Shown here in pieces: positions 54,691 through 64,000 of a stretch of 64,000 nt of DNA (position 1 is the first letter of the stretch; each line of letters starts with the position of its first letter). The DNA is taken from assembly GCF_021502585.1 (NCBI RefSeq), contig NZ_JAKFGM010000001.1, positions 868,001-932,000 on the forward strand, read 5' to 3'. Made by a program: the position numbers and the translations under genes. Source of the stretch: Sphingomonas cremea. Its GTDB lineage: Bacteria > Pseudomonadota > Alphaproteobacteria > Sphingomonadales > Sphingomonadaceae. The notes beneath the pieces are model-generated. The model was given only the letters and a program-made list of their open reading frames with translations, had not been told where the DNA came from and did no database searches.

Positions 54691-55080
54691 ATGGCCTTGC
54701 CGAGGTTGCTGTTGATCGACGACGAGCCGGCCCTTGCCGCATTTGTGGCGAAAGCGGCGGATATGTGCGGTTTCGCCCCTGTCATCGCCGAGAAAGACCA
54801 GGAATTTCGCGACAGCTTCCATGACCAGCGACCGCAAATGGTGGTGCTGGATCTGGGCATGCCGGGAATGGATGGGGTGGAATTGCTCCGCTTCCTTGCG
54901 GACGAAAATTACGAGGAGCCCGTGTTGATCATCTCGGGGTTCGATCGCCGTATATTGGACAGTGCTTTCCGTCTTGGGACTGCGCTGGGTCTGCAAATGG
55001 TTGGACCGATGGAAAAGCCGGCACGGCTTGAGGAACTGGAAGAGATCCTCAATGGGTTGAGGCCAACGTTGGTGCCATGA
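54691..55080 (+). CDS. Single-domain response regulator
   Basis: A 129-residue receiver domain. The acidic pair is Asp10-Asp11 (LLLIDDEPAL), the phosphoacceptor Asp54 is in MVVLDLGMPGMDG, and the conserved Ser/Thr and Lys are in VLIISGFD and GPMEKPARLEEL. No output domain follows; instead its stop overlaps the start of an EAL-domain gene by 4 nt (ATGA), so the pair acts as a split version of a receiver-EAL protein. The 160-bp region before it separates it from the divergent PilZ gene. Confidence 0.9.
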   Translation: MALPRLLLIDDEPALAAFVAKAADMCGFAPVIAEKDQEFRDSFHDQRPQMVVLDLGMPGMDGVELLRFLADENYEEPVLIISGFDRRILDSAFRLGTALGLQMVGPMEKPARLEELEEILNGLRPTLVP

Positions 55081-55922
55081 TCGCCCAGGCCGACATCGGA
55101 CTGCTCGACGGATTCGAGCGGGCACTGATCAACGGCCGACTGCGCATGGCCTATCAGCCCAAAGTCTCCCTGTCGGACGGGCGGCTTCGGCGGGTCGAAG
55201 CGCTGGTTCGTTGGGACGATCCTTCGCTGGGCGCCGTTCCTCCTTCGCGTTTCGTGCCCCTGGCGGAGAAGCATGGGCTGATCGACGAACTCACGCAGTG
55301 GGGGCTTCGCACGACGCTGCGCCAATGGCTGAGCTGGCGCGAGGATGGGCTCGATACCTGCCTCGCTTTCAACATTTCGGCGCTAAGCCTGGACCAACTC
55401 GACTTTCCCGACCTGGTAGAGCGGATGTGCCGGGCGCTCGATGTGCCGACCGACCGGCTGGTACTTGAACTCACCGAGGGCGCGACCCAGCCGCTGGTCA
55501 AGTTGATGGACACGCTGACGCGGTTCCGGATCAAGGGCATCGGCCTCGCGATCGACGACTTTGGGGTCGGCTATTCGACGTTGATGCAACTTCGCCAGCT
55601 GCCGTTCACCGAACTCAAGATCGACCGTTTTTTCATCGAGGATGCGCCCAGCTCCAAGGAAAGCGCATTGATCGTCAAAAGCATCATCGACCTTGCTCAT
55701 GGGCTTGGGCTCACCGTGACCGCTGAAGGCGTGGAAACGGAGGACCAGCTAAGGTTGCTCCGCGATCTAGGCTGCGATGTTGCCCAGGGATATTTCGTCG
55801 CTCGCCCGCTTGAACCCAAGCAGCTGATCCCCTGGCTCGACGAGTTCGAAGAACGCTGGCACCTGCTTATCCGGGACGAGCCGCAGCTGCCCTTCCGCCT
55901 GCCCCGTCGATTCATGGGCTAG
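55077..55922 (+). CDS. EAL-domain c-di-GMP phosphodiesterase
   Basis: A 281-residue stand-alone EAL domain. The catalytic set is complete: Glu41 in RRVEALVRW, Asn in FNISALSLDQ, Glu in LELTEGATQP, the DD pair in IDDFGVGYST, Lys in LKIDRFF and Glu in AEGVETEDQL, with DVAQGYFVARPL at the end. It should cleave c-di-GMP to pGpG. It is coupled by a 4-nt overlap to the preceding receiver gene, so phosphorylation of that protein may control it, either through complex formation or through a shared kinase; this is inference. Confidence 0.92.
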   Translation: MIAQADIGLLDGFERALINGRLRMAYQPKVSLSDGRLRRVEALVRWDDPSLGAVPPSRFVPLAEKHGLIDELTQWGLRTTLRQWLSWREDGLDTCLAFNISALSLDQLDFPDLVERMCRALDVPTDRLVLELTEGATQPLVKLMDTLTRFRIKGIGLAIDDFGVGYSTLMQLRQLPFTELKIDRFFIEDAPSSKESALIVKSIIDLAHGLGLTVTAEGVETEDQLRLLRDLGCDVAQGYFVARPLEPKQLIPWLDEFEERWHLLIRDEPQLPFRLPRRFMG

Positions 55923-55929
55923 GGCAAGG

Positions 55930-56373
55930 CTAATATTTGTCGGGCTCGTCCAGGCTGATGCTGACCTCCTGGGCAAACCTCACAAGCGCGACGCCCAGAA
56001 AGATGGTGGCGATGGTGAACAATATGCCCGCGCCATAGGCATAAGTCAGCCCGAAGAATTCAGTGGCGAACAAGACGGCCAGGAGCACCGTCGCGCAAAC
56101 GCCCGCTACCAATGAAGCGAAAATGCCGCTTTTCAGCAATGCAGCGCGGCGCAGTAGCCGATTGAGGTCGGCCTTGAGGTGCGCGCGATCCTGATCGTCC
56201 TCCTTGATTGCATTTAGAGTTCGTACCCTCTCCATGGTGGAGGACATTCTTGAAGTCATTAGCGTTGCAAAGGCGGCAACAGCTCCAAGGAAAAAGGTTG
56301 GAGAGGTCGCAGAGGCGAAAATACGAGCCAGGCGATCGGCATCTGGCATAAAATGCGGCACTAAATTTAACAT
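55930..56373 (-). CDS. DUF2721-family membrane protein
   Basis: A 147-residue protein from ATG 56373. It has three helices: one after the start (TSPTFFLGAVAAFATLMTSR), then ALLKSGIFASLVAGVCATVLL and YAYGAGILFTIATIFLGVALV. The charged loop between the first two, RTLNAIKEDDQDRAHLKADLNRLLRR, is typical of DUF2721 proteins. Function unknown. The frame continues upstream to 56613 but that part lacks family resemblance and overlaps the aldehyde dehydrogenase. It converges with the EAL gene across 7 bp. Confidence 0.78.
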   Translation of the reverse strand: MLNLVPHFMPDADRLARIFASATSPTFFLGAVAAFATLMTSRMSSTMERVRTLNAIKEDDQDRAHLKADLNRLLRRAALLKSGIFASLVAGVCATVLLAVLFATEFFGLTYAYGAGILFTIATIFLGVALVRFAQEVSISLDEPDKY

Positions 56374-56458
56374 CTGGCGCCCCTCCGTTGAGCCATTGAG
56401 TCCCAAGCGCATGTTCGAACCAACTGTAGGCGCCAGACCATCGGAAATAACCCTTAGG

Positions 56459-57927
<1,469 letters not shown>

Positions 57928-57931
<4 letters not shown>

Positions 57932-59085
57932 TTCATATTCTCTCTGGCTTTTGCCAGCGCCGCGACGCCGGCATCAATTGTATCATCGCGCTTTGCGAAG
58001 CACAGGCGGATCAGGTGCCTCGACGGGTCCTGTTCAGCAAATGGCGACAGTGGAACCACAGCGACGCCAGCCTGCTCGACCGCTTGCTTGGCGAAGCTCT
58101 CGTCGTCAAGCGGGATCCCGGACGCCGCAAGATCGACGCAGAGGAAGTAGGTCGATGCGCTCGGCAAAACGGCATATCCCGCGGCGTCGAGCCCGGCGGC
58201 CATCCGGTCCCGGGCCCGGGTGAAGCGTTCCCGCATGGGCTGGAGCCAGGCGTCACCCTCAGCGAGACCGAAGGCCACCGCCGTCTGAAGATTGGGCGCC
58301 GAGGCGAAAGTCAGAAACTGGTGCGCCCTGGCCGCCAGCGTCGCCAGCTCCGGCGAAGCGACCAGCCAGCCGATCTTCCACCCCGTCAGCGAGAATATCT
58401 TCCCTGCCGATCCGCACTTCAAAGTCCGCCCTGCCATGCCGGATAGCGACGCGACCGGCGTGAATTGCTGGCCGTCGAGCAGAATATGCTCCCAGACCTC
58501 GTCGGAAATGACGATCAGGTCATTGGCGACGGCTATTTCTGCAACCGCCGCCAATTCGTCGGCATCGAACAGCCGACCCGTTGGGTTATGCGGATTGTTG
58601 AGGATGATCGCCTTGGTCCTAGGGCCGACTGCCGCCTCGATCGCGTTTCGCTCTATCCTCCAGCCGGGCGGTTGCAGGGCAACCTCGCGCACTTCGCCGC
58701 CAGCGCGGCGCACCAGCGGCGCATATGCGTCATAAGCGGGCGTCAGCAGGATTACCTCATCGCCCGGTTCCACCGTCGCCAGAATCGCCGCCGCCAGCGC
58801 CTCCGTCGCTCCGCTGGTCACGCATATATTGTCGGCCGAAAGTTCCAGTCCCTGATGGCGCCCATAATGAGCAGCAACCGCATCTCGCAGCGCTGGCAAA
58901 CCGCGAGACGGCGCATATTGGTTGGATCCCTCCACAACCGCCTTTGCCGCCGCCTCGAGAATCTCGGGCGGCCAGCCAAAATCGGGAAAGCCCTGCCCCA
59001 AATTGACCGCGCCATGCTTTGCCGCGGCCAGCGACATGCGTTCAAATACGCTGGTTTTCATTTGCTCGTAGAGCGGGTTCATCAA
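57928..59085 (-). CDS. PLP-dependent class I/II aminotransferase
   Basis: A 385-residue aminotransferase of the KAT/methionine-aminotransferase (YbdL-like) group. The N-terminus carries [15 protein letters not shown], the PLP phosphate site is [13 protein letters not shown], the cofactor ring contact is NNPHNPTG (163-170) and the PLP lysine is Lys229 in [16 protein letters not shown]. Likely substrates are methionine, kynurenine or glutamine-type amino acids. It overlaps the aldehyde dehydrogenase start by 4 nt and the CaiB gene stop by 4 nt, so three genes are coupled. Confidence 0.9.
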
Positions 59086-60161
59086 TCGTCTTTCAGGAAA
59101 TGAGAAATCTCGTCTGGTCCATATCCGAGCTCGGCGAGGATGGCCCGTCCGTCCTGCCCTTCACGCCGTGGCGGATCCGGTCGATCGTTTGCAGTAACGG
59201 AATAATGTGGTGCCGGCGCGGGTTGGAACACCCCCGCCAGATCGACAAAGGCCCGCCGTGCCAAATTGTGCGGGTGAACAGGGGCCTCGCCAAGATCGAG
59301 CACAGGGGCGACACAGGCGTCGGTCCCGGAGAAATGAGCCGCCCATTGGTCGCGACTTCGCGTTGCGACCACTGCCGCGATTTCTTCCCGGGTCGCGCCT
59401 AACGGCAAGGCCAGCCCTTTGGCTAGCCGGGCTTGGAACTGCGGCTCGATCGCGCCGATGGCGATGAATTTACCGTCGAGGCAGCGGTATATCCCATAAA
59501 AGGGTTCACCGCCGTCGAGCAGGTTAGCCTCACGCTCGTCGCGCCACAGGCCAGCCGCCCGCAGTCCGTAAGTCAACGCGCCGATCAGCGCCGCGCCGTC
59601 GCTCATTGCAGCGTCGATCACCTGACCCTCGCCTCCCCGCTGAACGGCAAGAAGCGCGGAAACCATTCCAAATGCCAGGAGCATTCCTCCGCCGGCGTAG
59701 TCGCCCAGATAATTGATCGGCACTGTCGGCCGCTCCTTCGGCCCAATCCCGTGCAGCAGCCCGCTGATGGCGATATAATTGATGTCGTGACCCGCCTCCC
59801 GCGCCAGTGGCCCGTCCTGTCCCCAGCCCGTAACCCGGCCATAAACCAGCTTTGGATTGGTTTTCAGCAATTCGTCCGGTCCTAGTCCGAGCCGCTCCAT
59901 CACTCCCGGCCGATAGCCCTCGATCAGCCCGTCCGCACGCTCCGCAAGGCGCCGGACCACGCCCCGGCTTTCCTCCCGCTTCAGATCGAGCGAAATCGAC
60001 CGGCGATTGCGGAGCAGCGGATCGTTCGGCACACCGATCATCCCCGTTCGCTCGACGCGAATTACCTCGGCGCCATGATCGGCCAGCATCATCGCCGCGA
60101 AAGGCCCCGGCCCCAGCCCCGCCATCTCTACGATCTTCAGTCCGGAAAGCGGGCCTGCCAT
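59082..60161 (-). CDS. CaiB/BaiF CoA-transferase family protein, AMACR-like
   Basis: A 359-residue class III CoA-transferase fold protein. Residues correspond to alpha-methylacyl-CoA racemase: His125 in [10 protein letters not shown] and Asp154 in [11 protein letters not shown] are the catalytic bases, with [11 protein letters not shown] near the start. AMACR epimerises 2-methylacyl-CoA so that it can enter beta-oxidation. The ATG at 60161 gives the family N-terminus [13 protein letters not shown]; a TTG at 60188 is unlikely. The acyl-CoA dehydrogenase gene diverges from it across 56 bp, which fits branched-chain acyl-CoA breakdown. Confidence 0.88.
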   Translation of the reverse strand: MAGPLSGLKIVEMAGLGPGPFAAMMLADHGAEVIRVERTGMIGVPNDPLLRNRRSISLDLKREESRGVVRRLAERADGLIEGYRPGVMERLGLGPDELLKTNPKLVYGRVTGWGQDGPLAREAGHDINYIAISGLLHGIGPKERPTVPINYLGDYAGGGMLLAFGMVSALLAVQRGGEGQVIDAAMSDGAALIGALTYGLRAAGLWRDEREANLLDGGEPFYGIYRCLDGKFIAIGAIEPQFQARLAKGLALPLGATREEIAAVVATRSRDQWAAHFSGTDACVAPVLDLGEAPVHPHNLARRAFVDLAGVFQPAPAPHYSVTANDRPDPPRREGQDGRAILAELGYGPDEISHFLKDD

Positions 60162-60217
60162 TGCCGCAATGCTAGCGTCCGATTGCAACCCCGCAACCCT
60201 CCGCTACGGTGGCGGCC

Positions 60218-61378
60218 ATGATAGAAGCATCAGAACGCTCGCTGTACAGCGACGACCACCACGCATTCCGCGACACCGTCCGCAAGGTACTCGCCGATGT
60301 GATCGAACCCCGATTGGACGATCATGAGCGCGAGGGCATCGTCGAGCGCGAGGCATGGGAGAGTGTCGGCGCGGCCGGCCTGCTCTGCCCGCAAGTCCCC
60401 GAAGCATATGGCGGCCCCGGCCTAGACTTCTCGTTCAATGCCATCGTTGCCGAGGAGCTTGCCTATATGGGCTCGGCCGCGGGCTTCACGCTGCAATCCG
60501 ACATCGTAGCCGATTATCTGGTCCACTATGGCAGCGAGGAGCAGAAGCGCCGCTACCTGCCCGGCATGGTTGACGGTTCGACGATCAGCGCCATCGCCAT
60601 GACCGAGCCTGGCGCCGGCAGCGACCTGCAGGGCATGAAGACCCTTGCCCGGACCGATGGCAATGGGTGGAAGCTAAGCGGCTCGAAAACCTATATCACC
60701 AACGGCCAGGCGGCGGATGTCGTCATCGTCGCCGCCCGAACGACCGAAGAAGGCGGTGCCAAGGGCATCTCGCTGTTCCTGGTCGAGGCAGGCGACGAGG
60801 GCTTCAGCCGCGGTTGCAACCTCGACAAAATCGGCCTGCACGGCAACGACACATCGGAATTATTCTTCGATGAGGTCAAACTTCCTGCCGATCGGCTGCT
60901 CGGTGCTGAAAATAGCGGTTTCATCATGCTGATGAAGCAATTGCCGCAAGAGCGGCTTTCGATCGCCGTACAGTGCCAGGCCGCGGCCCAAAGAGCGTTC
61001 GACGAAGCAGTCAAATTCACGTCGGACCGCAAGGCGTTCGGCAAGCGCATCATTGACTTCCAGAACACGCGCTTCACGCTGGCTGATTTGAAGGCGCGGT
61101 TGCAGGTCGGCTGGGCGCACCTCGACTGGGCCATCCAGCGCCACGTCGCGGGCAAGCTCACCCCAGCCGAGGCCAGCGCGGCCAAGCTTTGGCATAGCGA
61201 AATGCAATGGGACGCCTGCGACACAGCGCTCCAGCTCCACGGCGGCGCCGGCTATATGAACGAATATCCCATTGCCCGCCTTTGGCGCGATGCACGGGTC
61301 GCGAGAATCTACGGCGGGACGTCGGAGATCATGAAAGAGCTCATCGGTCGGACTGTTGGGGACAGTCCGCTGCGATGA
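60218..61378 (+). CDS. Acyl-CoA dehydrogenase
   Basis: A 386-residue acyl-CoA dehydrogenase. Blocks are IAMTEPGAGSDLQGMKTLAR (FAD and substrate site), LSGSKTYITNG, and LQLHGGAGYMNEYPIARLWR near the end. The terminal motif is ARIYGGTSEIMKELI: Gly stands where medium-chain enzymes have the catalytic Glu (YEGT). The base may come from another position, as in isovaleryl-CoA dehydrogenase, and the substrate is likely branched or long. The ATG at 60218 is used; GTG 60209 is in frame. It diverges from the CaiB-like gene. Confidence 0.9.
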   Translation: MIEASERSLYSDDHHAFRDTVRKVLADVIEPRLDDHEREGIVEREAWESVGAAGLLCPQVPEAYGGPGLDFSFNAIVAEELAYMGSAAGFTLQSDIVADYLVHYGSEEQKRRYLPGMVDGSTISAIAMTEPGAGSDLQGMKTLARTDGNGWKLSGSKTYITNGQAADVVIVAARTTEEGGAKGISLFLVEAGDEGFSRGCNLDKIGLHGNDTSELFFDEVKLPADRLLGAENSGFIMLMKQLPQERLSIAVQCQAAAQRAFDEAVKFTSDRKAFGKRIIDFQNTRFTLADLKARLQVGWAHLDWAIQRHVAGKLTPAEASAAKLWHSEMQWDACDTALQLHGGAGYMNEYPIARLWRDARVARIYGGTSEIMKELIGRTVGDSPLR

Positions 61379-61482
61379 GCTAATTGGGCGCAGCATCAGC
61401 TGAGCCAAGGAACAGCCTTCTCGGCAAGGCGTTCCGACTTTCGACGCCCCATTGGACGCCGCGCGCATCAAAGGAGGCCCAC

Positions 61483-61956
61483 ATGACCATCGCGCCCAAA
61501 CTCCGCCAATATTTGGACCAGGTGAAGGCGAACTATGATCTGGTCGAGCATCAACCGACCAAATCATCGCTCGAGACCGCATCGGCCAGCTCCGTCCCTG
61601 CCGAACAGGTCGCAAAGGTCGTGCTACTCGACACCGACGACGAATATTTGCTTGCCGTGTTGCCGTCGGACCGGAAGGTCGAATTGTCCGAGTTGCGGAG
61701 CGAGCTCGGCCACAAACCCCGCCTCGCCAGCGAGGAAGAGATCAAGAGCCTGTTCGACGACTGCGATATCGGCGCGGTTCCGCCGACCGGCTATGGCCTG
61801 AAGGCGATCGTCGACGATGCGCTCGAACAGCAATCGGACGTCTATTTCGAAGCTGGCGATCATGCCTCGCTGGTGCACATGAACCGCGATGAGTTTTCGC
61901 GCGTCATGCAAGGTGCCCGCCATGGGCAGTTCAGCGAGCCAATGTTGATCGAGTAA
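61483..61956 (+). CDS. YbaK/EbsC-family aminoacyl-tRNA deacylase-like protein
   Basis: A 157-residue YbaK/ProX-type domain. The family start is seen in YDLVEHQPTKSSLETASASS, with the conserved Lys in AEQVAKVVLLDTDDEYLLAV, the second block in ELRSELGHKPRLASEEE, and the substrate-pocket block GAVPPTGYGLKAIVDD. Proteins of this family hydrolyse mischarged tRNA, with INS- or YbaK-like specificity. The ATG at 61483 has a strong AAGGAGG ribosome site 6 nt upstream. It lies 104 bp after the acyl-CoA dehydrogenase on the same strand; the cyo genes face it from the other side. Confidence 0.85.
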   Translation: MTIAPKLRQYLDQVKANYDLVEHQPTKSSLETASASSVPAEQVAKVVLLDTDDEYLLAVLPSDRKVELSELRSELGHKPRLASEEEIKSLFDDCDIGAVPPTGYGLKAIVDDALEQQSDVYFEAGDHASLVHMNRDEFSRVMQGARHGQFSEPMLIE

Positions 61957-62036
61957 GCGTTACTGCCGGCTGTTAGCGACGCGTATTTTTACGGCTGTGC
62001 CACTCTTGGTACGTCGTCGTTCACGCGACGGATCGC

Positions 62037-62423
62037 TCAGTGCTGCATCTGCAGGTTCATCAACGCAGGATCGGGCGCCATGTTGGCGTTCATGTGGCCC
62101 ATGATCCAGATCGTGCCGATCATCACCAGGAAGACGATCAGCACACCGAAGGCCAACGCCAGCACATTGTTGGTGTTGTCCGGGCCGCTGGTGATGTGGA
62201 GGAAGAAGACCAGGTGCACGCCCATCTGGGCGATCGCCAGTACGACCAGCCCAACCGCAACGCCCGGGCCCCAAAGCGCCGACGTCGACGCCACCCAGAA
62301 GGAAACGCCGGTCAGGACCAGCGCCAGGGCGAGACCGATCACGTAGGCCACGGTTTCGCTCAGGATGTTGCTGTGCGGCTGGCCGGGCGCGACGTTCAGC
62401 TTTTCGGGATCATGTTCGGTCAT
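62037..62423 (-). CDS. cyoD: Cytochrome o ubiquinol oxidase subunit IV
   Basis: A 128-residue membrane subunit with three helices, the first starting VAYVIGLALALVLTGVSFWV. VLAIAQMGVHLVFFLHITSGPDN is the second helix and its loop, and the third is VLALAFGVLIVFLVMIGTIW. This matches CyoD of bo3-type ubiquinol oxidase, which helps assemble the CuB centre in subunit I. It overlaps the cyoC stop by 4 nt and is the last gene of the operon in the window. The 80-bp gap to the convergent YbaK gene has only a weak inverted repeat (CGTCG with CGACG). Confidence 0.93.
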   Translation of the reverse strand: MTEHDPEKLNVAPGQPHSNILSETVAYVIGLALALVLTGVSFWVASTSALWGPGVAVGLVVLAIAQMGVHLVFFLHITSGPDNTNNVLALAFGVLIVFLVMIGTIWIMGHMNANMAPDPALMNLQMQH

Positions 62424-63061
62424 GGCAACGTCCCGATCAGGTAGACGATGGTGAAAATGGCGACCCAGATGATGTCGAGGGCGTGCCAGAAGACGCTAAG
62501 GCACAGCAGGCGGCGCATGATGTGCTCGCGGAATCCCTTGGACCAGATCTGCGCCATCATCGTGCCGATCCACAGCAGGCCCACAGTGACATGCGCGCCA
62601 TGGCAGCCGACTAGGGTGAAGAAGGCGGAGAGGAAGGCGCTACGCTGCGGCCCCGCTCCTTCGCCAATCATCGAAGCGAATTCATAAAGCTCGATGAAAA
62701 GGAATACGAACCCGAGCAGACCGGTGACCAGCAGCCAGCCGAGGGTCCACTTCATGTTGCCGCGCTTGGCGACGATCATTGCAAGGCCGCAGGTGAAACT
62801 CGACAACAGAAGCGCCATCGTCTCGATCGCCACCAAGTTGCGATCGAACAACTGGTTCGAAGTCGGACCGCCGTCCGTGGCATGCGCCAGCGATGCGTAG
62901 GTCGCGAACAGGGCTGAGAACAGCACCATGTCCGACAGGACGAACAGCCAGAAGCCGTAAGGGACGACGATGCTCTTCGATTCCGGGCCGCGATGACCCA
63001 GCCCGGTGTCTTCGGAGCCGACGTGGGTCAGGCCAATGGCAGGTGCTTCCGACGCGGTCAT
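62420..63061 (-). CDS. cyoC: Cytochrome o ubiquinol oxidase subunit III
   Basis: A 213-residue subunit III with five helices. SIVVPYGFWLFVLSDMVLFS is the start of the first, ALLLSSFTCGLAMIVAKRGN the second, LGWLLVTGLLGFVFLFIELY the third, AFFTLVGCHGAHVTVGLLWI the fourth, and LSVFWHALDIIWVAIFTIVY the last; the HALDIIW motif is typical of CyoC. It is part of the quinol oxidase complex in the inner membrane. It overlaps cyoB by 4 nt at one end and cyoD by 4 nt at the other. Confidence 0.95.
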   Translation of the reverse strand: MTASEAPAIGLTHVGSEDTGLGHRGPESKSIVVPYGFWLFVLSDMVLFSALFATYASLAHATDGGPTSNQLFDRNLVAIETMALLLSSFTCGLAMIVAKRGNMKWTLGWLLVTGLLGFVFLFIELYEFASMIGEGAGPQRSAFLSAFFTLVGCHGAHVTVGLLWIGTMMAQIWSKGFREHIMRRLLCLSVFWHALDIIWVAIFTIVYLIGTLP

Positions 63062-64000
63062 GTCGACTGGCTCAGGCTGTGGAGATGTTCCATGCGGATC
63101 CGGCGGCGCTCGCGGGCATTCTCCCTGACCTCGTCGACCGGGATAATATGCTCATGCTCGTCCTGCCACGCGTACCAGACGAAGATAGCGAACGCGCCGA
63201 TCAGGCCGAGGATCGCCAGCCACCAGATATGCCAGATGACGGCAAAGCCGCAGATCGAGGCGAATAAGGCGCAGATCACGCCGGTCGGCGTATCGATCGG
63301 CATTTCGATGGGCTGGTAGTTGGGCTCGTCGATCAGCCTGTCTTCCTTGATCGCGGTTTGCTTGCGGGTCCAATAGGCTTCTTCGCCATGAACGTCAGGC
63401 AGCACCGCGAAATTATAATGTGGCGGCGGCGACAAGGTCAGCCACTCCAGCGTCCGGCCGTCCCAGGGATCACCGGTAACATCCCGCCGCTGGTCGCGGG
63501 TCTTGATCGAATAAAGGAGCTGCACCACGGTCAAGGCAATCCCCAGCCCGATAATCGCGGCGCCGAAGAAGGCGACGTTAAGCCACGGTGCCCAGCTAGC
63601 ATCGGGAATGTGCTGCATCCGTCGCGTCGCGCCCCAGAAGCCGAGCACGTAGAGCGGCATGAAGGCCAGGTGGAAGCCGATGAACCAGCACCAGAAAATC
63701 GCCTTGCCGAGGCGCTCGTCCAGCGTGAAGCCGAACGCCTTGGGAAACCAGTAGGTGTAGCCGGCCATGATCGCGAAGACGACACCGCCGATAATCACAT
63801 GGTGGAAATGCGCCACCAGGAACAGGCTGTTGTGGACCAGGAAATCGACCGCCGGGATGGCTAGCAGGACGCCGGTAAGGCCGCCCAGGACGAAGGTCAG
63901 CATGAAGCCGATCAAGTAGTACATCGGCACGTTGAAACGGACTCGGCCGCCGTACATCGTGAACAGCCAGTTATAGATTTTCACCCCGGTCGGGATCCCG
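63058..64000 (-). CDS. cyoB: Cytochrome o ubiquinol oxidase subunit I, C-terminal part, runs off the window
   Basis: About 314 codons of CyoB, the catalytic subunit with heme and CuB. The visible part starts GIPTGVKIYNWLFTMYGG at the window edge, where the K-channel/helix VIII region lies. It has NSLFLVAHFHHVIIGGVVFA, where the paired histidines after VAH are the heme ligands of helix X. FWGATRRMQHIPDASWAPWL and the charged C-terminus follow. A full CyoB is about 660 residues, so roughly the N-terminal half (and the cyoA gene) should lie beyond position 64000. It overlaps cyoC by 4 nt. Confidence 0.95.
   Translation of the reverse strand, partial: GIPTGVKIYNWLFTMYGGRVRFNVPMYYLIGFMLTFVLGGLTGVLLAIPAVDFLVHNSLFLVAHFHHVIIGGVVFAIMAGYTYWFPKAFGFTLDERLGKAIFWCWFIGFHLAFMPLYVLGFWGATRRMQHIPDASWAPWLNVAFFGAAIIGLGIALTVVQLLYSIKTRDQRRDVTGDPWDGRTLEWLTLSPPPHYNFAVLPDVHGEEAYWTRKQTAIKEDRLIDEPNYQPIEMPIDTPTGVICALFASICGFAVIWHIWWLAILGLIGAFAIFVWYAWQDEHEHIIPVDEVRENARERRRIRMEHLHSLSQST

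Noticed and set aside
61957-62036. Possible terminator between the YbaK and cyoD genes
   Set aside because: Only a weak CGTCG/CGACG pair is visible, with no T-run on either strand.

Overview
This window reads as chromosome of a GC-rich alphaproteobacterium, most likely a sphingomonad. The grounds are a CcrM-type GANTC methyltransferase, a split proton-translocating transhydrogenase next to a small aa3-oxidase subunit IV gene, a DUF6356-type protein, paired amidohydrolases beside a POT peptide transporter, and Wza/Wzc-type exopolysaccharide genes. I saw no rRNA, tRNA, CRISPR array, transposase or phage gene.

Positions 1-22400 form an exopolysaccharide (EPS) or capsule locus. It holds a sugar aminotransferase (DegT family), two methyltransferases, four glycosyltransferases, a Wzx-type flippase, an EpsG-type polymerase, an RmlD reductase, an O-antigen ligase/polymerase-like protein, a Wzc tyrosine kinase, a Wza export lipoprotein and a metallophosphatase. 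Embedded at 9516-14915 is a peptide-modification block: a lasso-B2-like transglutaminase-fold protease, a PqqD-like peptide-binding protein, an asparagine-synthase-like protein that lacks the glutaminase cysteine, an HprK-related kinase, an NTP_transf_5 nucleotidyltransferase and a small membrane protein. I could not find a precursor peptide gene. This block is the best candidate here for an undescribed system.

Positions 22626-31011 carry housekeeping genes (apaG, recO, uvrC), a large TPR protein, a DUF6356 protein, an Asp/Glu racemase and pntB-pntAB. Positions 31144-35097 carry a CHASE2-EAL protein, a possible 28-residue peptide gene, pntAA and a small oxidase subunit IV gene. The transhydrogenase operon is therefore split by a plus-strand signalling gene. 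A bacterial enhancer-binding protein with an abnormal GAFTGA loop and an M23 peptidase follow.

Positions 37922-48737 are a long minus-strand run: folP, ccrM, rnhB, a thiD-VOC fusion, glmM, an NnrU-like gene, two amidohydrolases (one without its metal ligands) and a POT transporter. The rnhB-ccrM gap holds eight GANTC sites, six of them spaced at about 10 or 20 bp.

Positions 48868-64000 hold a nitroreductase, a GntR regulator, an acyl-CoA dehydrogenase, a TsaC/Sua5 protein, an unknown secreted protein, msrA, a tandem PilZ protein, a receiver gene overlapping an EAL gene, a DUF2721 protein, an amino-acid/acyl-CoA catabolic set (ALDH7-like, aminotransferase, CaiB/AMACR, acyl-CoA dehydrogenase), a YbaK-type deacylase and the cyoB(partial)-cyoC-cyoD end of a bo3-type quinol oxidase operon. 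Three genes of c-di-GMP turnover or binding in one window, with an EPS locus, fit a lifestyle that switches between attached and free states; that link is inference.
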